Shown piece after piece: positions 1-5,964 of a stretch of DNA of 6,892 bases (positions within the stretch are counted from its first letter, which is position 1; every line of letters begins with the position of its first letter). The notes below the pieces were generated by a model. That model worked only from the letters and a program-made list of their open reading frames with translations, was not told the origin of the DNA and did no database searches. The position numbers were made by a program, and so were the translations under genes. Origin of the DNA: an uncultured Clostridia bacterium (lineage in GTDB: Bacteria > Bacillota > Clostridia > Oscillospirales > Acutalibacteraceae); NCBI GenBank assembly GCA_946186725.1, contig CAMHOI010000057.1, forward strand, positions 1 to 6,892. Reading direction: 5' to 3'.

Positions 1-161
1 CCCAGCGCTGGGGCGGCATCGTCACCGACGAGGAGGGCCGCACCTCCCGCCGCTTCGTTTACGCGGGCGGCGACGCCGTGACCGGCGCCGCGACCGTCAT
101 CCTGGCCATGGGCGCGGGCAAGGCGGCCGCCGCCGCCATCCACCGCGACCTGATGGGTTGA
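1..161 (+). CDS. gltA: 3' end of NADPH-dependent glutamate synthase / flavin oxidoreductase GltA (partial)
   Basis: Only the last 52 codons are present; the first full codon is at position 3 and the stop TGA is at 159-161. The visible part is the C-terminal end of a two-dinucleotide-binding flavoprotein. It carries the motif YAGGDAVTGAATVILAMGAGK, which in the glutamate synthase small chain / GltA family helps bind FAD and closes the reductase fold. It is preceded by a WGGIVTDEEGRTS-like strand and followed by a short Ala-rich helix and the stop. In Clostridia this sequence is typical of GltA, which transfers electrons from NADPH (as glutamate synthase subunit, or as the large subunit of the NfnAB/sulfide dehydrogenase type complex). 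The fragment cannot tell these roles apart. An intrinsic terminator follows 28 bases after the stop, so this gene ends its own transcript. Confidence 0.85.
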   Translation, partial: QRWGGIVTDEEGRTSRRFVYAGGDAVTGAATVILAMGAGKAAAAAIHRDLMG

Positions 162-186
162 GTTTCATACGATAATGTGCTACAAT
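158..186 (+). promoter_or_regulatory. Predicted sigma-A promoter for the DUF4349-peptidase-lipoprotein operon
   Basis: A -35-like TTGAGT (158-163) and a -10-like TACAAT (181-186) are separated by exactly 17 bases. The -35 box overlaps the gltA stop codon. The expected start of transcription, near 192-194, lies inside the first arm of the terminator hairpin that follows. A transcript from here would therefore lack part of that arm. The call rests on box match and spacing only. Confidence 0.6.
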
Positions 187-189
187 GAA

Positions 190-214
190 GCCGACGGAAG
201 CTCCGTCGGCTTTT
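190..214 (+). terminator. Intrinsic terminator downstream of gltA
   Basis: A perfect 9-bp inverted repeat, GCCGACGGA (190-198) and TCCGTCGGC (202-210), encloses a 3-base loop and is followed by TTTT (211-214), then a further T-rich stretch to about 224. It sits 28 bases after the gltA stop and is well placed to end gltA transcription. The U tract is short, so some read-through is possible. Confidence 0.8.
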
Positions 215-248
215 CCGTCGTTTTCATGACAGTTAAGGAGTGATGACC

Positions 249-1151
249 GTGAAACGCATCCTGCCCCTTCTGCTCGCGCTGGGTCTGCTGCTGGTCTTCC
301 CGGCCTCCTGCGCCGCCTCCGCCGACAACGAGCGGCGCGCCCCCGGGAATCTCTATGAGTCTGACGCTTTCAAAACGGCCGAAACGGCCGACGCCGCGGC
401 GACGGACGGATCCCCGCAGCTCCCCGCCGACCGCAGGATCATCCGCGACGCCGAGCTGACCGTGGAAACCAAGACCTTTGACGACGCGCTGACCGCGCTG
501 GACAAGCAGGTCGCGGCGGCCGGCGGCTATCTCGAATCCGTCGACACGGCCGGCGACCCCGACGACTACCGGGAGGCCGAGCTGACCGTCCGCATCCCCG
601 CCGACAAGCTGGACGACTTCCTCTCCGCCGCCGAAGGGCTCGGCAGCGTGACCCGCAAAACCGTGTCCGCCCGCGACGTGACCGAGGAATACGTCGACGT
701 GGAGAGCCGCATCGCCGCGATGACCGCCGAGCGGGACGCGCTGACCGAGCTGATGAGGAGCGCCGCCTCCCTGACCGAGGTGCTGGAGGTGCGCGACCGC
801 CTGACGCAGGTGATCGCCGACCTCGAATCCTACCAGGCGCGCCTGAAATCGCTGGACAGCCGGATCGCCTACTCCACCGTCACCGTCACCCTGCGGGAGG
901 TCGAGCTGATCTCCTCCTCCGAGGGCGGCTTCTGGGAAGAGGTCGGCGCCGGCTTCGTCAACAACCTCGCCCGCTTGGGCAAGGCGCTGCGCGGCTTCGC
1001 CGTGTGGTTCCTCGGCGCCCTTCCCTGGTTCGTCTTTTTCGCCCTGATCGGGCTTGCCGTCTTCCTCATCATCCGCGGCAGCGTGCGCCGCAGGCGCCGC
1101 CGTCGTCAGAAAGCCAAAGAAAACACCGCAAAGGAGCAATCCCATGAATGA
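249..1151 (+). CDS. DUF4349 domain-containing membrane-anchored lipoprotein
   Basis: The predicted protein has 300 residues. The N-terminus is a signal peptide (MKR, then a Leu-rich core) ending at Cys21 in the context FPAS-C, a slightly atypical lipobox with Pro at -3. A low-complexity Ala/Asp linker runs to about residue 60. The DUF4349 region follows (about 62-276): a beta-alpha domain starting RRIIRDAELTVET, a long helical hairpin likely to form a coiled coil (about 153-206), a return strand (STVTVTLREVE), and a C-terminal hydrophobic membrane segment (about 250-276). It ends in seven consecutive arginines (280-286), which should stay cytoplasmic. This layout is the family pattern; its function is not known. 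GTG at 249 is chosen as start because AAGGAG (235-240) lies 8 bases upstream, whereas the in-frame GTG 240 and ATG 243 are on top of or 2 bases from that site. The 3' end overlaps the peptidase gene by 8 bases. Confidence 0.88.
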   Translation: MKRILPLLLALGLLLVFPASCAASADNERRAPGNLYESDAFKTAETADAAATDGSPQLPADRRIIRDAELTVETKTFDDALTALDKQVAAAGGYLESVDTAGDPDDYREAELTVRIPADKLDDFLSAAEGLGSVTRKTVSARDVTEEYVDVESRIAAMTAERDALTELMRSAASLTEVLEVRDRLTQVIADLESYQARLKSLDSRIAYSTVTVTLREVELISSSEGGFWEEVGAGFVNNLARLGKALRGFAVWFLGALPWFVFFALIGLAVFLIIRGSVRRRRRRRQKAKENTAKEQSHE

Positions 1152-2646
1152 AAAACTGAATCGCCTCTTTGAGATCCTGGACGAGGTGGAGGCCTACGGC
1201 CGCGCCATCGGCAAAATGAGCTTCGATATGCAGTGCTGCGCCCCCAAGGACGGCATGGAGCGGGCCGGCGAAGACATGGCCCTGCTGGGCAAGCGGATCT
1301 ACGAGCTGACCCACAGCGAGGAGTACGTCTCGCTCCTGACCGCCCTGCACACCGACCCGGAGGGGCTGACCGACGTGCAGCGCAAGGCCGTCGAGCGACT
1401 GTGGGAGGACTACGAAAAGGTCAAAAACTTCACCCCGGCGTTTTCCTACGAGGCCGACCTGATCGGCAACACCGCCTACGCCAAATGGCTGGAGGCCAAG
1501 GAGAAGAGCGACTTTTCCCTCTTTTCCGACGCCTTTGCCAAATCGGTGGGCGTCACCCGCCGCGCCATTGACCTGAGGGACGAGAAGAAGGCGACCTACT
1601 ACGACACCTGTCTGGACGACTTTGAGAAGGGCGGCAGCATCGCTCAGCTGGACGCCTTCTTCGGGGCGCTGAAGGCGCGCATCCTCCCCCTGATCGGCCG
1701 CATCGTCCGGGAGGGCAAGCCCATCCGCGACGATTTCATGCACCGCCCCTGCCCCATCGAGCGGCAGGAGGCCATGTCCCGCTGGCTGCTGGAGGTCGAG
1801 GGGCTGGCGCCCTCCCGCCTGGTCTTCATGACCACGGAGCACCCCTTCACCACCAACTTCGGCGCCTGCGACGTGCGGGTGACCTCGCACTTCTATGAGA
1901 GCGACTTCATCTCCAACGTCTTCTCCACCCTCCACGAGGGCGGCCACGCCCTCTTCATGCAGAACGAGCCGGCGGAATTTGAGAAGAATCACGTCGCCGA
2001 CCGCATGAGCGCCGCCATGCACGAATGCATCTCGCGCTTCTATGAAAACCTCATCGGGCGCAGTGAGGCCTTCCTCCGCTTCGTCACTCCCAAGATCAAG
2101 GAGCTGTCAGGCGGCGTCTTCGACGACGTCACCCCCCGCGCGCTTTACGAGGCGGTCAACGTGGCGCGGCCCTCCCTGATCCGCACCGAGGCGGACGAGC
2201 TGACCTACTGCGTCCATATCATGATCCGCTACGAGCTGGAAAAGGCCTTCGTCAACGGCGAGATCACCGTAGACGAGGTGCCCGCCCTCTGGAACGCCAA
2301 GTACAAGGAGTACCTCGGCGTCGACGTGCCCGACGACGCGCATGGCTGTCTGCAGGACGTCCACTGGTCGGGCTGGGATTACGGCTACTTCCCCTCCTAC
2401 GCGCTGGGCAACGCCTACGGCGTCCAGATCCTGCGCACCATGGAAAAGGAGTTCGACGTCTTCGCCGCCGTAGAGGCGGGCGACCTGACCCGGATCCGCG
2501 ACTGGCTCAAGGAGCGCGTCTTCGCCATCGCCTCCCTCTCGACGCCCGATGAGTGGATCCGCGCCATCACGGGCGAGGAGCTCAACGTCGGCTATTACCT
2601 CGACTACCTGGAGGATAAGTTCACCCATTTGTACGGCCTGCAATGA
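1144..2646 (+). CDS. M32-family metallocarboxypeptidase (thermostable carboxypeptidase Taq type)
   Basis: The 500-residue protein has the usual length for family M32, zinc carboxypeptidases that remove residues one at a time from peptide C-termini with broad specificity. It has no signal peptide, so it should act in the cytoplasm. All family motifs are visible: HPF (233-235), DVRVT (243-247), the zinc site HEGGH (264-268) with catalytic Glu265, the third ligand Glu294 in HEC (HES in many relatives), IRTEAD (346-351) and GCLQDVHW (401-408). The 30-residue distance from the first His to the third ligand equals that of characterised members. The C-terminus YLEDKFTHLYGL also fits. The start ATG 1144 has AAGGAG (1131-1136) 7 bases upstream; an upstream in-frame ATG at 1054 would only add residues read from inside the DUF4349 gene. 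Overlap with that gene suggests translational coupling. Peptide recycling is the likely role. Confidence 0.95.
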   Translation: MNEKLNRLFEILDEVEAYGRAIGKMSFDMQCCAPKDGMERAGEDMALLGKRIYELTHSEEYVSLLTALHTDPEGLTDVQRKAVERLWEDYEKVKNFTPAFSYEADLIGNTAYAKWLEAKEKSDFSLFSDAFAKSVGVTRRAIDLRDEKKATYYDTCLDDFEKGGSIAQLDAFFGALKARILPLIGRIVREGKPIRDDFMHRPCPIERQEAMSRWLLEVEGLAPSRLVFMTTEHPFTTNFGACDVRVTSHFYESDFISNVFSTLHEGGHALFMQNEPAEFEKNHVADRMSAAMHECISRFYENLIGRSEAFLRFVTPKIKELSGGVFDDVTPRALYEAVNVARPSLIRTEADELTYCVHIMIRYELEKAFVNGEITVDEVPALWNAKYKEYLGVDVPDDAHGCLQDVHWSGWDYGYFPSYALGNAYGVQILRTMEKEFDVFAAVEAGDLTRIRDWLKERVFAIASLSTPDEWIRAITGEELNVGYYLDYLEDKFTHLYGLQ

Positions 2647-2672
2647 CCGTTGCCGAAAGGATCATCCACACC

Positions 2673-3521
2673 ATGAAAAAAGCGATCGCGCTCTTTCTGA
2701 TCCCGGGGCTCCTGCTCCTCGGCGCCGGCTGCGACGGCGCCCCCCGAAGGGAGCTCTCCGACGGTCTGCCCTACCGGGCCGAATGGATGCCCGACGACCT
2801 GGCTCAGGTCGGGCTCGGCGGCCTCACCGTGGACAAAGCGGAGGAGGGGCGCTTTACGCCCGAGAGTCCGACGACGCCCCGCCTGGCCTATTTGCTCGGC
2901 GACCGGGATCCGGCGGAAAACAGCGACTGTCACACCGTCTACCTGGCGGTCGAAACCGCTCAAACCGTTTGGTTTGCCGACCTGGGCGACAGTTACGCCG
3001 CTCAGATCTGGCCGTGCGACGTGGACGGCGACGGCACGGACGAGGTCGTCGTCCAGCAGACCGTCGGCATGACGGACGGCACAGGTCAGTTCCGCTCCCG
3101 GGTCTTCAAGGCGACCGAGGAGGACATGCACGCGCTCTTCGACTCGGGTCCGCCGGACGCCGACGACGGCTTTTTCGACATCTTCACCGCCACGCCGAAG
3201 GACGGCTTCCTGCTGGAAATGAGAAGCAGCGTCACCGAATACGCCGTCACACTCGATCTCAGCGCCGGGGAAGAATACGTGGGCGTGTACTTCGACGAGG
3301 CCGGCAAAGTCATCGGCAACGCGGCTCTCCGGTGTGACAGCTATTGGGAATTCCTGCCCCGGGACGTGGACGGTGACGGCGTCTTTGAGCTCGTCTGCCG
3401 GCAACACGTATTCCTGCTTGACCACGCGGACTGTCTTGGCGACGTCACCAGCGTGCTGAAGTTCGATACCCGGACGCGGGCGTTCCGGATCCTCCGCACC
3501 CAGTTTACGGAGGCGCCGTGA
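2673..3521 (+). CDS. Lipoprotein with two DxDGDG (FG-GAP/VCBS-like) repeats
   Basis: The predicted protein has 282 residues. A lipoprotein signal peptide (MKKAIALFLIPGLLLLGAGC) places the lipidated Cys at residue 20, so the mature protein should sit on the outer face of the membrane. Two repeat units share the pattern DSY-x(4-6)-P-x-DVDGDG-x2-E-hydrophobic: DVDGDG at 116-121 and 231-236. Such Asp-rich loops bind calcium in FG-GAP/VCBS beta-propeller-like repeats; binding here is inferred. Extra cysteines (86, 115, 221, 242, 254) could form disulfides after export. ATG 2673 is preferred: AAAGGA (2656-2661) is 11 bases upstream and the product begins with a classic MKK signal sequence. An alternative ATG at 2643 overlaps the previous stop (ATGA) and would add 10 residues but has no ribosome binding site at proper distance. 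The function is unknown; a surface sensor or binding role is possible. Confidence 0.8.
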   Translation: MKKAIALFLIPGLLLLGAGCDGAPRRELSDGLPYRAEWMPDDLAQVGLGGLTVDKAEEGRFTPESPTTPRLAYLLGDRDPAENSDCHTVYLAVETAQTVWFADLGDSYAAQIWPCDVDGDGTDEVVVQQTVGMTDGTGQFRSRVFKATEEDMHALFDSGPPDADDGFFDIFTATPKDGFLLEMRSSVTEYAVTLDLSAGEEYVGVYFDEAGKVIGNAALRCDSYWEFLPRDVDGDGVFELVCRQHVFLLDHADCLGDVTSVLKFDTRTRAFRILRTQFTEAP

Positions 3522-3531
3522 CCGGACACGC

Positions 3532-3569
3532 AAAAAAACTCCGCTCTGTGACAACAGAGCGGAGTTTTT
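3532..3569. terminator. Bidirectional intrinsic terminator between convergent operons
   Basis: An 11-bp perfect inverted repeat, CTCCGCTCTGT (3539-3549) and ACAGAGCGGAG (3554-3564), has a 4-base loop. It is flanked by seven A on the left (3532-3538) and five T on the right (3565-3569, with three more T after one G). It therefore works on both strands: on + it follows the lipoprotein stop by 10 bases, on - it follows the rplL stop by 18 bases. The seven-U tract serves the - strand, so the stop of the ribosomal operon should be the stronger one. Confidence 0.92.
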
Positions 3570-3587
3570 GTTTGCCGGAAAACGAGC

Positions 3588-3965
3588 TTACTTCAGCTCG
3601 ACCTTGGCGCCGACTTCCTCGAACTTGGCCTTCATGGCTTCGGCGTCCTCCTTGGAGACGGCTTCCTTCACCTTGGCGGGAGCGCCGTCGACCAGGGCCT
3701 TCGCTTCGCCCAGGCCAAGGCCGGTGATCTCACGGACAACCTTGATGACCTTGATCTTCTCAGCGCCGACGTCGGCCAGCACCACGTCAAACTCGGTCTT
3801 CTCCTCAGCGGCGGCGGCGGGGCCGGCGACGGGGCCGGCGACCGCGACAGCGGCGGCGGCGGAAACGCCAAACTTCTCCTCGATCGCGCTGACCAGCTCG
3901 GACAGCTCGAGGACGGTCAGTTTCTCAACTTCGGAAACGATCGCTTCGATTTTCTCAGATGCCAT
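3588..3965 (-). CDS. rplL: Large ribosomal subunit protein bL12 (L7/L12)
   Basis: The 125-residue protein is the stalk protein that recruits and stimulates translation GTPases (EF-Tu, EF-G, IF2, RF3). Three parts are visible. The N-terminal dimerisation domain (about 1-33, KLTVLELSELVSAIEEKFGV) binds L10. A flexible Ala/Gly/Pro hinge (about 34-54) includes a VAGPVAGPAA run. The C-terminal factor-binding domain (about 56-125) contains the conserved EKIKVIKVVREITGLGLGEAK helix region and ends GAKVELK. Length and order are standard. The start ATG at 3965 has a perfect GGAGGT (3979-3974) 8 bases upstream. It lies 36 bases after rplJ, as expected because L12 must be made at several copies per L10. 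It is the last gene of the - strand cluster; a terminator follows and rpoB does not. Confidence 0.98.
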   Translation of the reverse strand: MASEKIEAIVSEVEKLTVLELSELVSAIEEKFGVSAAAAVAVAGPVAGPAAAAEEKTEFDVVLADVGAEKIKVIKVVREITGLGLGEAKALVDGAPAKVKEAVSKEDAEAMKAKFEEVGAKVELK

Positions 3966-4001
3966 TTTTATTTACCTCCAAATTATCAGATGATTTTGAG
4001 T

Positions 4002-4523
4002 TTATTCGGCCGCTTCGGCGGCAGGGGCTTCGCCGTTCTTATCGGCGACGGCCTTCACGACGCGCGCAAAGGCGGCGATCGGCGCGTTGAGGACGTTGGC
4101 GACGGTGGCCAGCAGGACCTCGCGGGTCGGCAGCTTGGCCAGGGCGGCGATCTTGTCCAGACCGATCAGCTCACCGTCCAGGAAACCGCCCTTGACGGTG
4201 AAGTTGTCGTGCTCATCCGCATACTTGCACAGGATGCGGGCGGCGGCGACGTAGTCCTCGGCGGACGTGGCGATGGCGGTGGTGCCGGACAACACGTCGT
4301 CCAGACCGGCCAGGGGCGTTCCGTCGATGGCGATGTGAAGCAGGGTGTTCTTGGTGACGGTGTACTTGACGCCGGCCTCACGCAGCTCCTTGCGCAGCTT
4401 GGTGTCATCGGCGACGCTGATGCCCTCGTAGTTGACGACGACGCCGGCCACGGCGCCCTCGAGGCGGGCCTTCAGCTCTTCGACCTGCTCCTTCTTCGCC
4501 TGAAGGATCTTCTCACTCGGCAT
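4002..4523 (-). CDS. rplJ: Large ribosomal subunit protein uL10
   Basis: The 173-residue protein forms the base of the ribosomal stalk. Its N-terminal globular domain binds 23S rRNA together with L11, and its C-terminal helix carries L12 dimers. The start MPSEKILQAKKEQVEELK is the typical Firmicute L10 N-terminus. It continues with VVVNYEGISVADDTKLRKELREAGVKYTV-like residues and KNTLLHIA, the RNA-binding face, through about residue 120. The C-terminal part (about 133-165, REVLLATVANVLNAPIAAFARV) is the L12-binding helix. An Ala/Glu-rich tail ends it. The start at 4523 is set by homology and by GGAGGTG (4541-4535). The spacing of 12 bases from GGAGGT is somewhat long, and an in-frame ATG farther upstream (4589) would read through the attenuator and is rejected. 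L10(L12)4 probably controls this gene through the leader just upstream. Confidence 0.98.
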   Translation of the reverse strand: MPSEKILQAKKEQVEELKARLEGAVAGVVVNYEGISVADDTKLRKELREAGVKYTVTKNTLLHIAIDGTPLAGLDDVLSGTTAIATSAEDYVAAARILCKYADEHDNFTVKGGFLDGELIGLDKIAALAKLPTREVLLATVANVLNAPIAAFARVVKAVADKNGEAPAAEAAE

Positions 4524-4546
4524 ATTTACTCTTTCACCTCCGTTGC

Positions 4547-4582
4547 AAAAAAGATGCCTGTTCCCGACGAGAACAGGCATCT
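4547..4582 (-). terminator. Transcription attenuator in the rplJ-rplL leader
   Basis: On the - strand a perfect 12-bp hairpin, AGATGCCTGTTC (4582-4571) and GAACAGGCATCT (4563-4552) with a 7-base loop, runs straight into a U tract (4551-4547). It ends only 5 bases before the rplJ Shine-Dalgarno GGAGGTG. Its placement between a dedicated promoter and the gene, downstream of the L10-type RNA fold, marks it as a conditional terminator and not an operon end. It would be the output of L10(L12)4 autoregulation, as known for B. subtilis rplJL. I could not resolve a convincing antiterminator pairing by eye. Confidence 0.88.
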
Positions 4583-4600
4583 GACGCAACCATAAGAAGT

Positions 4601-4676
4601 CGGATCAAACGTCTCTTCCTCGGCGGGCGGGCCGGAGCCCATTATACCGCAAACGCGGCACCCGCTGTCTTCGGTC
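4601..4676 (-). ncRNA. L10 leader RNA element (ribosomal protein autoregulatory site)
   Basis: Reading the - strand, the core motif GAAGACAGCGGGTG (4672-4659) and its partner CCCGCCGAGGAAG (4627-4615) match the pattern I know from Firmicute L10 leaders (GAAGACAGyrGGUG and CCUGCCGAGG-like). GCGGG (4665-4661) pairs with CCCGC (4627-4623) to close a helix. Inside it are two small hairpins: CCGC/GCGG (4658-4655 with 4650-4647, loop GUUU) and GGGC/GCCC (4640-4637 with 4632-4629) capped by UCCG, a UNCG-type tetraloop. The unpaired GAAGACA and GAGGAAGA flanks are the likely L10(L12)4 contact, resembling its 23S rRNA site. The boundaries are approximate. It sits between the promoter and the attenuator, in the right order to act as sensor. 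Confidence 0.82.
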
Positions 4677-4692
4677 AAGAACAGCATATTGG

Positions 4693-4721
4693 ATCATACC
4701 ACATCCGGGCACCCTTGTCAA
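4693..4721 (-). promoter_or_regulatory. Predicted sigma-A promoter for rplJ-rplL
   Basis: On the - strand a consensus -35 TTGACA (4721-4716) and a near-consensus -10 TATGAT (4698-4693) are separated by 17 bases. It lies 9 bases after the rplA stop. Transcription should start near 4686, giving a leader of about 160 bases that includes the whole L10 element and the attenuator. This allows rplJ-rplL to be expressed above the upstream rplK-rplA genes, as stalk stoichiometry needs. Confidence 0.85.
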
Positions 4722-4730
4722 GGGAAAAGA

Positions 4731-5423
4731 TCAGCCGACCTTGTTGGGGTTGATCTTGATGCCGGGGCCCATGGTGGTGGCGACCACGCAGGAGCGGATG
4801 TACTGGCCCTTGGCGGTGGCGGGCTTGGCCTTGACGATGGCGCCCAGGAGAGCGTCGAAGTTCTCCTGCAGCTTCTCGGCGCCGAAGGACACCTTGCCGA
4901 TGGGGCAGTGGATGATGTTGGTTTTGTCCAGACGGTACTCGATCTTACCGGCCTTGGCCTCGGTGACGGCCTTGCCGATGTCGGGGGTGACGGTACCGGC
5001 CTTGGGAGAGGGCATCAGACCGCGGGGGCCGAGGACCTTACCCAGACGGCCGACCAGGCCCATCATGTCGGGTGCGGCGATGACCACGTCAAAGTCGAGC
5101 CAACCCTCGTTCTGGATCTTGGCGACGTACTCCTCACCGCCGAAGTAGTCGGCGCCGGCCTCCTCGGCCGCCTTGAGGGCGTCGCCCTTGGCGAAGGCCA
5201 TGACGCGCACGGCCTTGCCGGTGCCGTTGGGCAGGACGACCGCACCGCGGACCTGCTGGTCGGCGTGGCGGGAGTCGACGCCCAGACGGACGTGGACCTC
5301 AACGGTCTCGTCGAACTTGGCGACCTTGGTCTTCACGGCCAGATCCATCGCCTCGTTGACGTCATAGAGTTTGCTGTTTTCGACAAGCTTGCGGCTGTCG
5401 GTATATTTCTTACCATGTTTCAT
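4731..5423 (-). CDS. rplA: Large ribosomal subunit protein uL1
   Basis: The 230-residue protein forms the mobile L1 stalk that handles exit of deacylated tRNA from the E site, and in many bacteria it also represses its own mRNA. The sequence is standard: an N-terminal MKHGKKYTDSRKLV, domain I strands (VEVHVRLGVDSRHADQQVRG, residues 41-60), the second domain, and the family signature VGRLGKVLGPRGLMPSPKAGTV (about 124-145), ending GPGIKINPNKVG. Three in-frame ATGs compete (5441, 5429, 5423). ATG 5423 gives the family's usual N-terminus and lies 10 bases from GGAGG (5438-5434), whereas 5429 is only 4 bases away and 5441 is upstream of it. It is 88 bases downstream of rplK with no promoter visible, so it should be read from the rplK transcript. 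Confidence 0.98.
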   Translation of the reverse strand: MKHGKKYTDSRKLVENSKLYDVNEAMDLAVKTKVAKFDETVEVHVRLGVDSRHADQQVRGAVVLPNGTGKAVRVMAFAKGDALKAAEEAGADYFGGEEYVAKIQNEGWLDFDVVIAAPDMMGLVGRLGKVLGPRGLMPSPKAGTVTPDIGKAVTEAKAGKIEYRLDKTNIIHCPIGKVSFGAEKLQENFDALLGAIVKAKPATAKGQYIRSCVVATTMGPGIKINPNKVG

Positions 5424-5427
5424 TGTC

Positions 5428-5471
5428 ATGTTTCCTCCCAATAGAGTGGTGTAATCGGAATGTTCCTCCCA
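5428..5471 (-). repeat. Duplicated Shine-Dalgarno-like segment upstream of rplA
   Basis: The - strand has TGGGAGGAACAT (5471-5460) and, 19 bases on, TGGGAGGAAACAT (5440-5428), the latter being the true rplA ribosome binding site and start context. They differ by one inserted A. The first copy leads to ATT, not a usual start, so it is probably not used for initiation, but it offers a second ribosome landing site. Confidence 0.6.
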
Positions 5472-5493
5472 CCCGGGAAATCGTGCCCGGGAG
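5466..5493 (-). other. GC-rich hairpin in the rplK-rplA intergenic region
   Basis: The - strand RNA can fold CCCGGG (5491-5486) with CCCGGG (5477-5472) around an 8-base loop. Alternatively CUCCC (5493-5489) can pair with GGGAG (5470-5466), which would sequester the first of the two Shine-Dalgarno copies. No U tract follows, so it is not an intrinsic terminator. It may tune coupling between L11 and L1 translation or be an RNA processing site; the role is inferred. Confidence 0.5.
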
Positions 5494-5511
5494 CAGTCAG
5501 GGGCAAGTCGA

Positions 5512-5937
5512 TCAGTCGACGACTTCCACGCCCATGCTGCGGGCCGTACCGGCGACCATGCTCATGGCCGTCTCGATGGTAGCGGCGTTCAGATCGGGCA
5601 TCTTGGTTTCGGCGATCTTGCGGATCTGTTCCTTGGTGATCTTGGCGACCTTGTTCTTGTTCGGCACGCCGGACGCCTTCTCGATCCCGCAGGCCTTCTT
5701 GATCAGGACAGCGGCGGGGGGCGTCTTGGTGATGAAGGAGAAGGAACGGTCGGCATAGACCGTGATCACGACGGGGATAATGAGACCGGCGTCGTTCTTG
5801 GTGCGCTCATTGAATTCCTTGGTGAACGCCATGATGTTGACGCCGTGCTGACCCAGCGCGGGGCCGACAGGGGGTGCGGGAGTCGCTTTTCCCGCGGGGA
5901 TCTGAAGCTTAATGAATCCAACAACCTTTTGTGCCAT
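5512..5937 (-). CDS. rplK: Large ribosomal subunit protein uL11
   Basis: The 141-residue protein has exactly the family's usual length. It binds the GTPase-associated region of 23S rRNA beside L10 and is needed for stringent-response activation of RelA-type enzymes and for thiostrepton sensitivity. The N-terminal domain starts MAQKVVGFIKLQIPAGKA and has the conserved proline pair region (APPVGPALGQHGVNIMAF, 21-38). The C-terminal RNA-binding domain (about 72-141) carries the signature RKIAETKMPDLN and ends GTARSMGVEVVD. The start ATG 5937 has GGAGGT (5950-5945) 7 bases upstream; a farther in-frame TTG (5952) overlaps that site and is rejected. It follows nusG by 81 bases without a visible promoter, so it is probably co-transcribed with secE-nusG. 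Confidence 0.98.
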   Translation of the reverse strand: MAQKVVGFIKLQIPAGKATPAPPVGPALGQHGVNIMAFTKEFNERTKNDAGLIIPVVITVYADRSFSFITKTPPAAVLIKKACGIEKASGVPNKNKVAKITKEQIRKIAETKMPDLNAATIETAMSMVAGTARSMGVEVVD

Positions 5938-5964
5938 GATGTGCACCTCCAAAATAATGTGGTT

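Noticed and set aside
1054..1143. Upstream in-frame ATG (1054) extending the M32 peptidase by 30 residues
   Set aside because: The extension is Ser/Ala-rich sequence read out of frame from the DUF4349 gene; ATG 1144 has a well-spaced AAGGAG and matches the family length.
180..2643. Long - strand open frames opposite the DUF4349 and peptidase genes (180-1145, 1069-2022, 2107-2643)
   Set aside because: Low-complexity Gly/Val/His products, no start signals, and the opposite strand encodes recognisable proteins with intact motifs.
1144..2646. Possibility that the peptidase is an M3-family oligopeptidase
   Set aside because: It has HEGGH, but also HPF, DVRVT, IRTEAD and GCLQDVHW in M32 order and a 30-residue spacing to the third ligand, which defines M32.
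4524..4589. Upstream in-frame ATG (4589) extending rplJ by 22 residues
   Set aside because: It would translate through the attenuator hairpin and the Shine-Dalgarno; L10 homologues begin at MPSEK.
4641..4646. Consensus TATAAT on the - strand between rplA and rplJ as a second promoter
   Set aside because: The nearest good -35 (TTGACC, 4678-4673) is 26 bases away, too far, and the hexamer lies inside the L10 leader fold. A weak secondary start cannot be fully excluded.
3990..5444. Long + strand open frames opposite rplJ and rplA (3990-4595, 4689-5444), and similar at 6202-6807 opposite nusG/secE
   Set aside because: They mirror highly conserved genes on the - strand; their products are Gly/Val/Asp-rich, match no family and lack ribosome binding sites. 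High GC makes such frames common.
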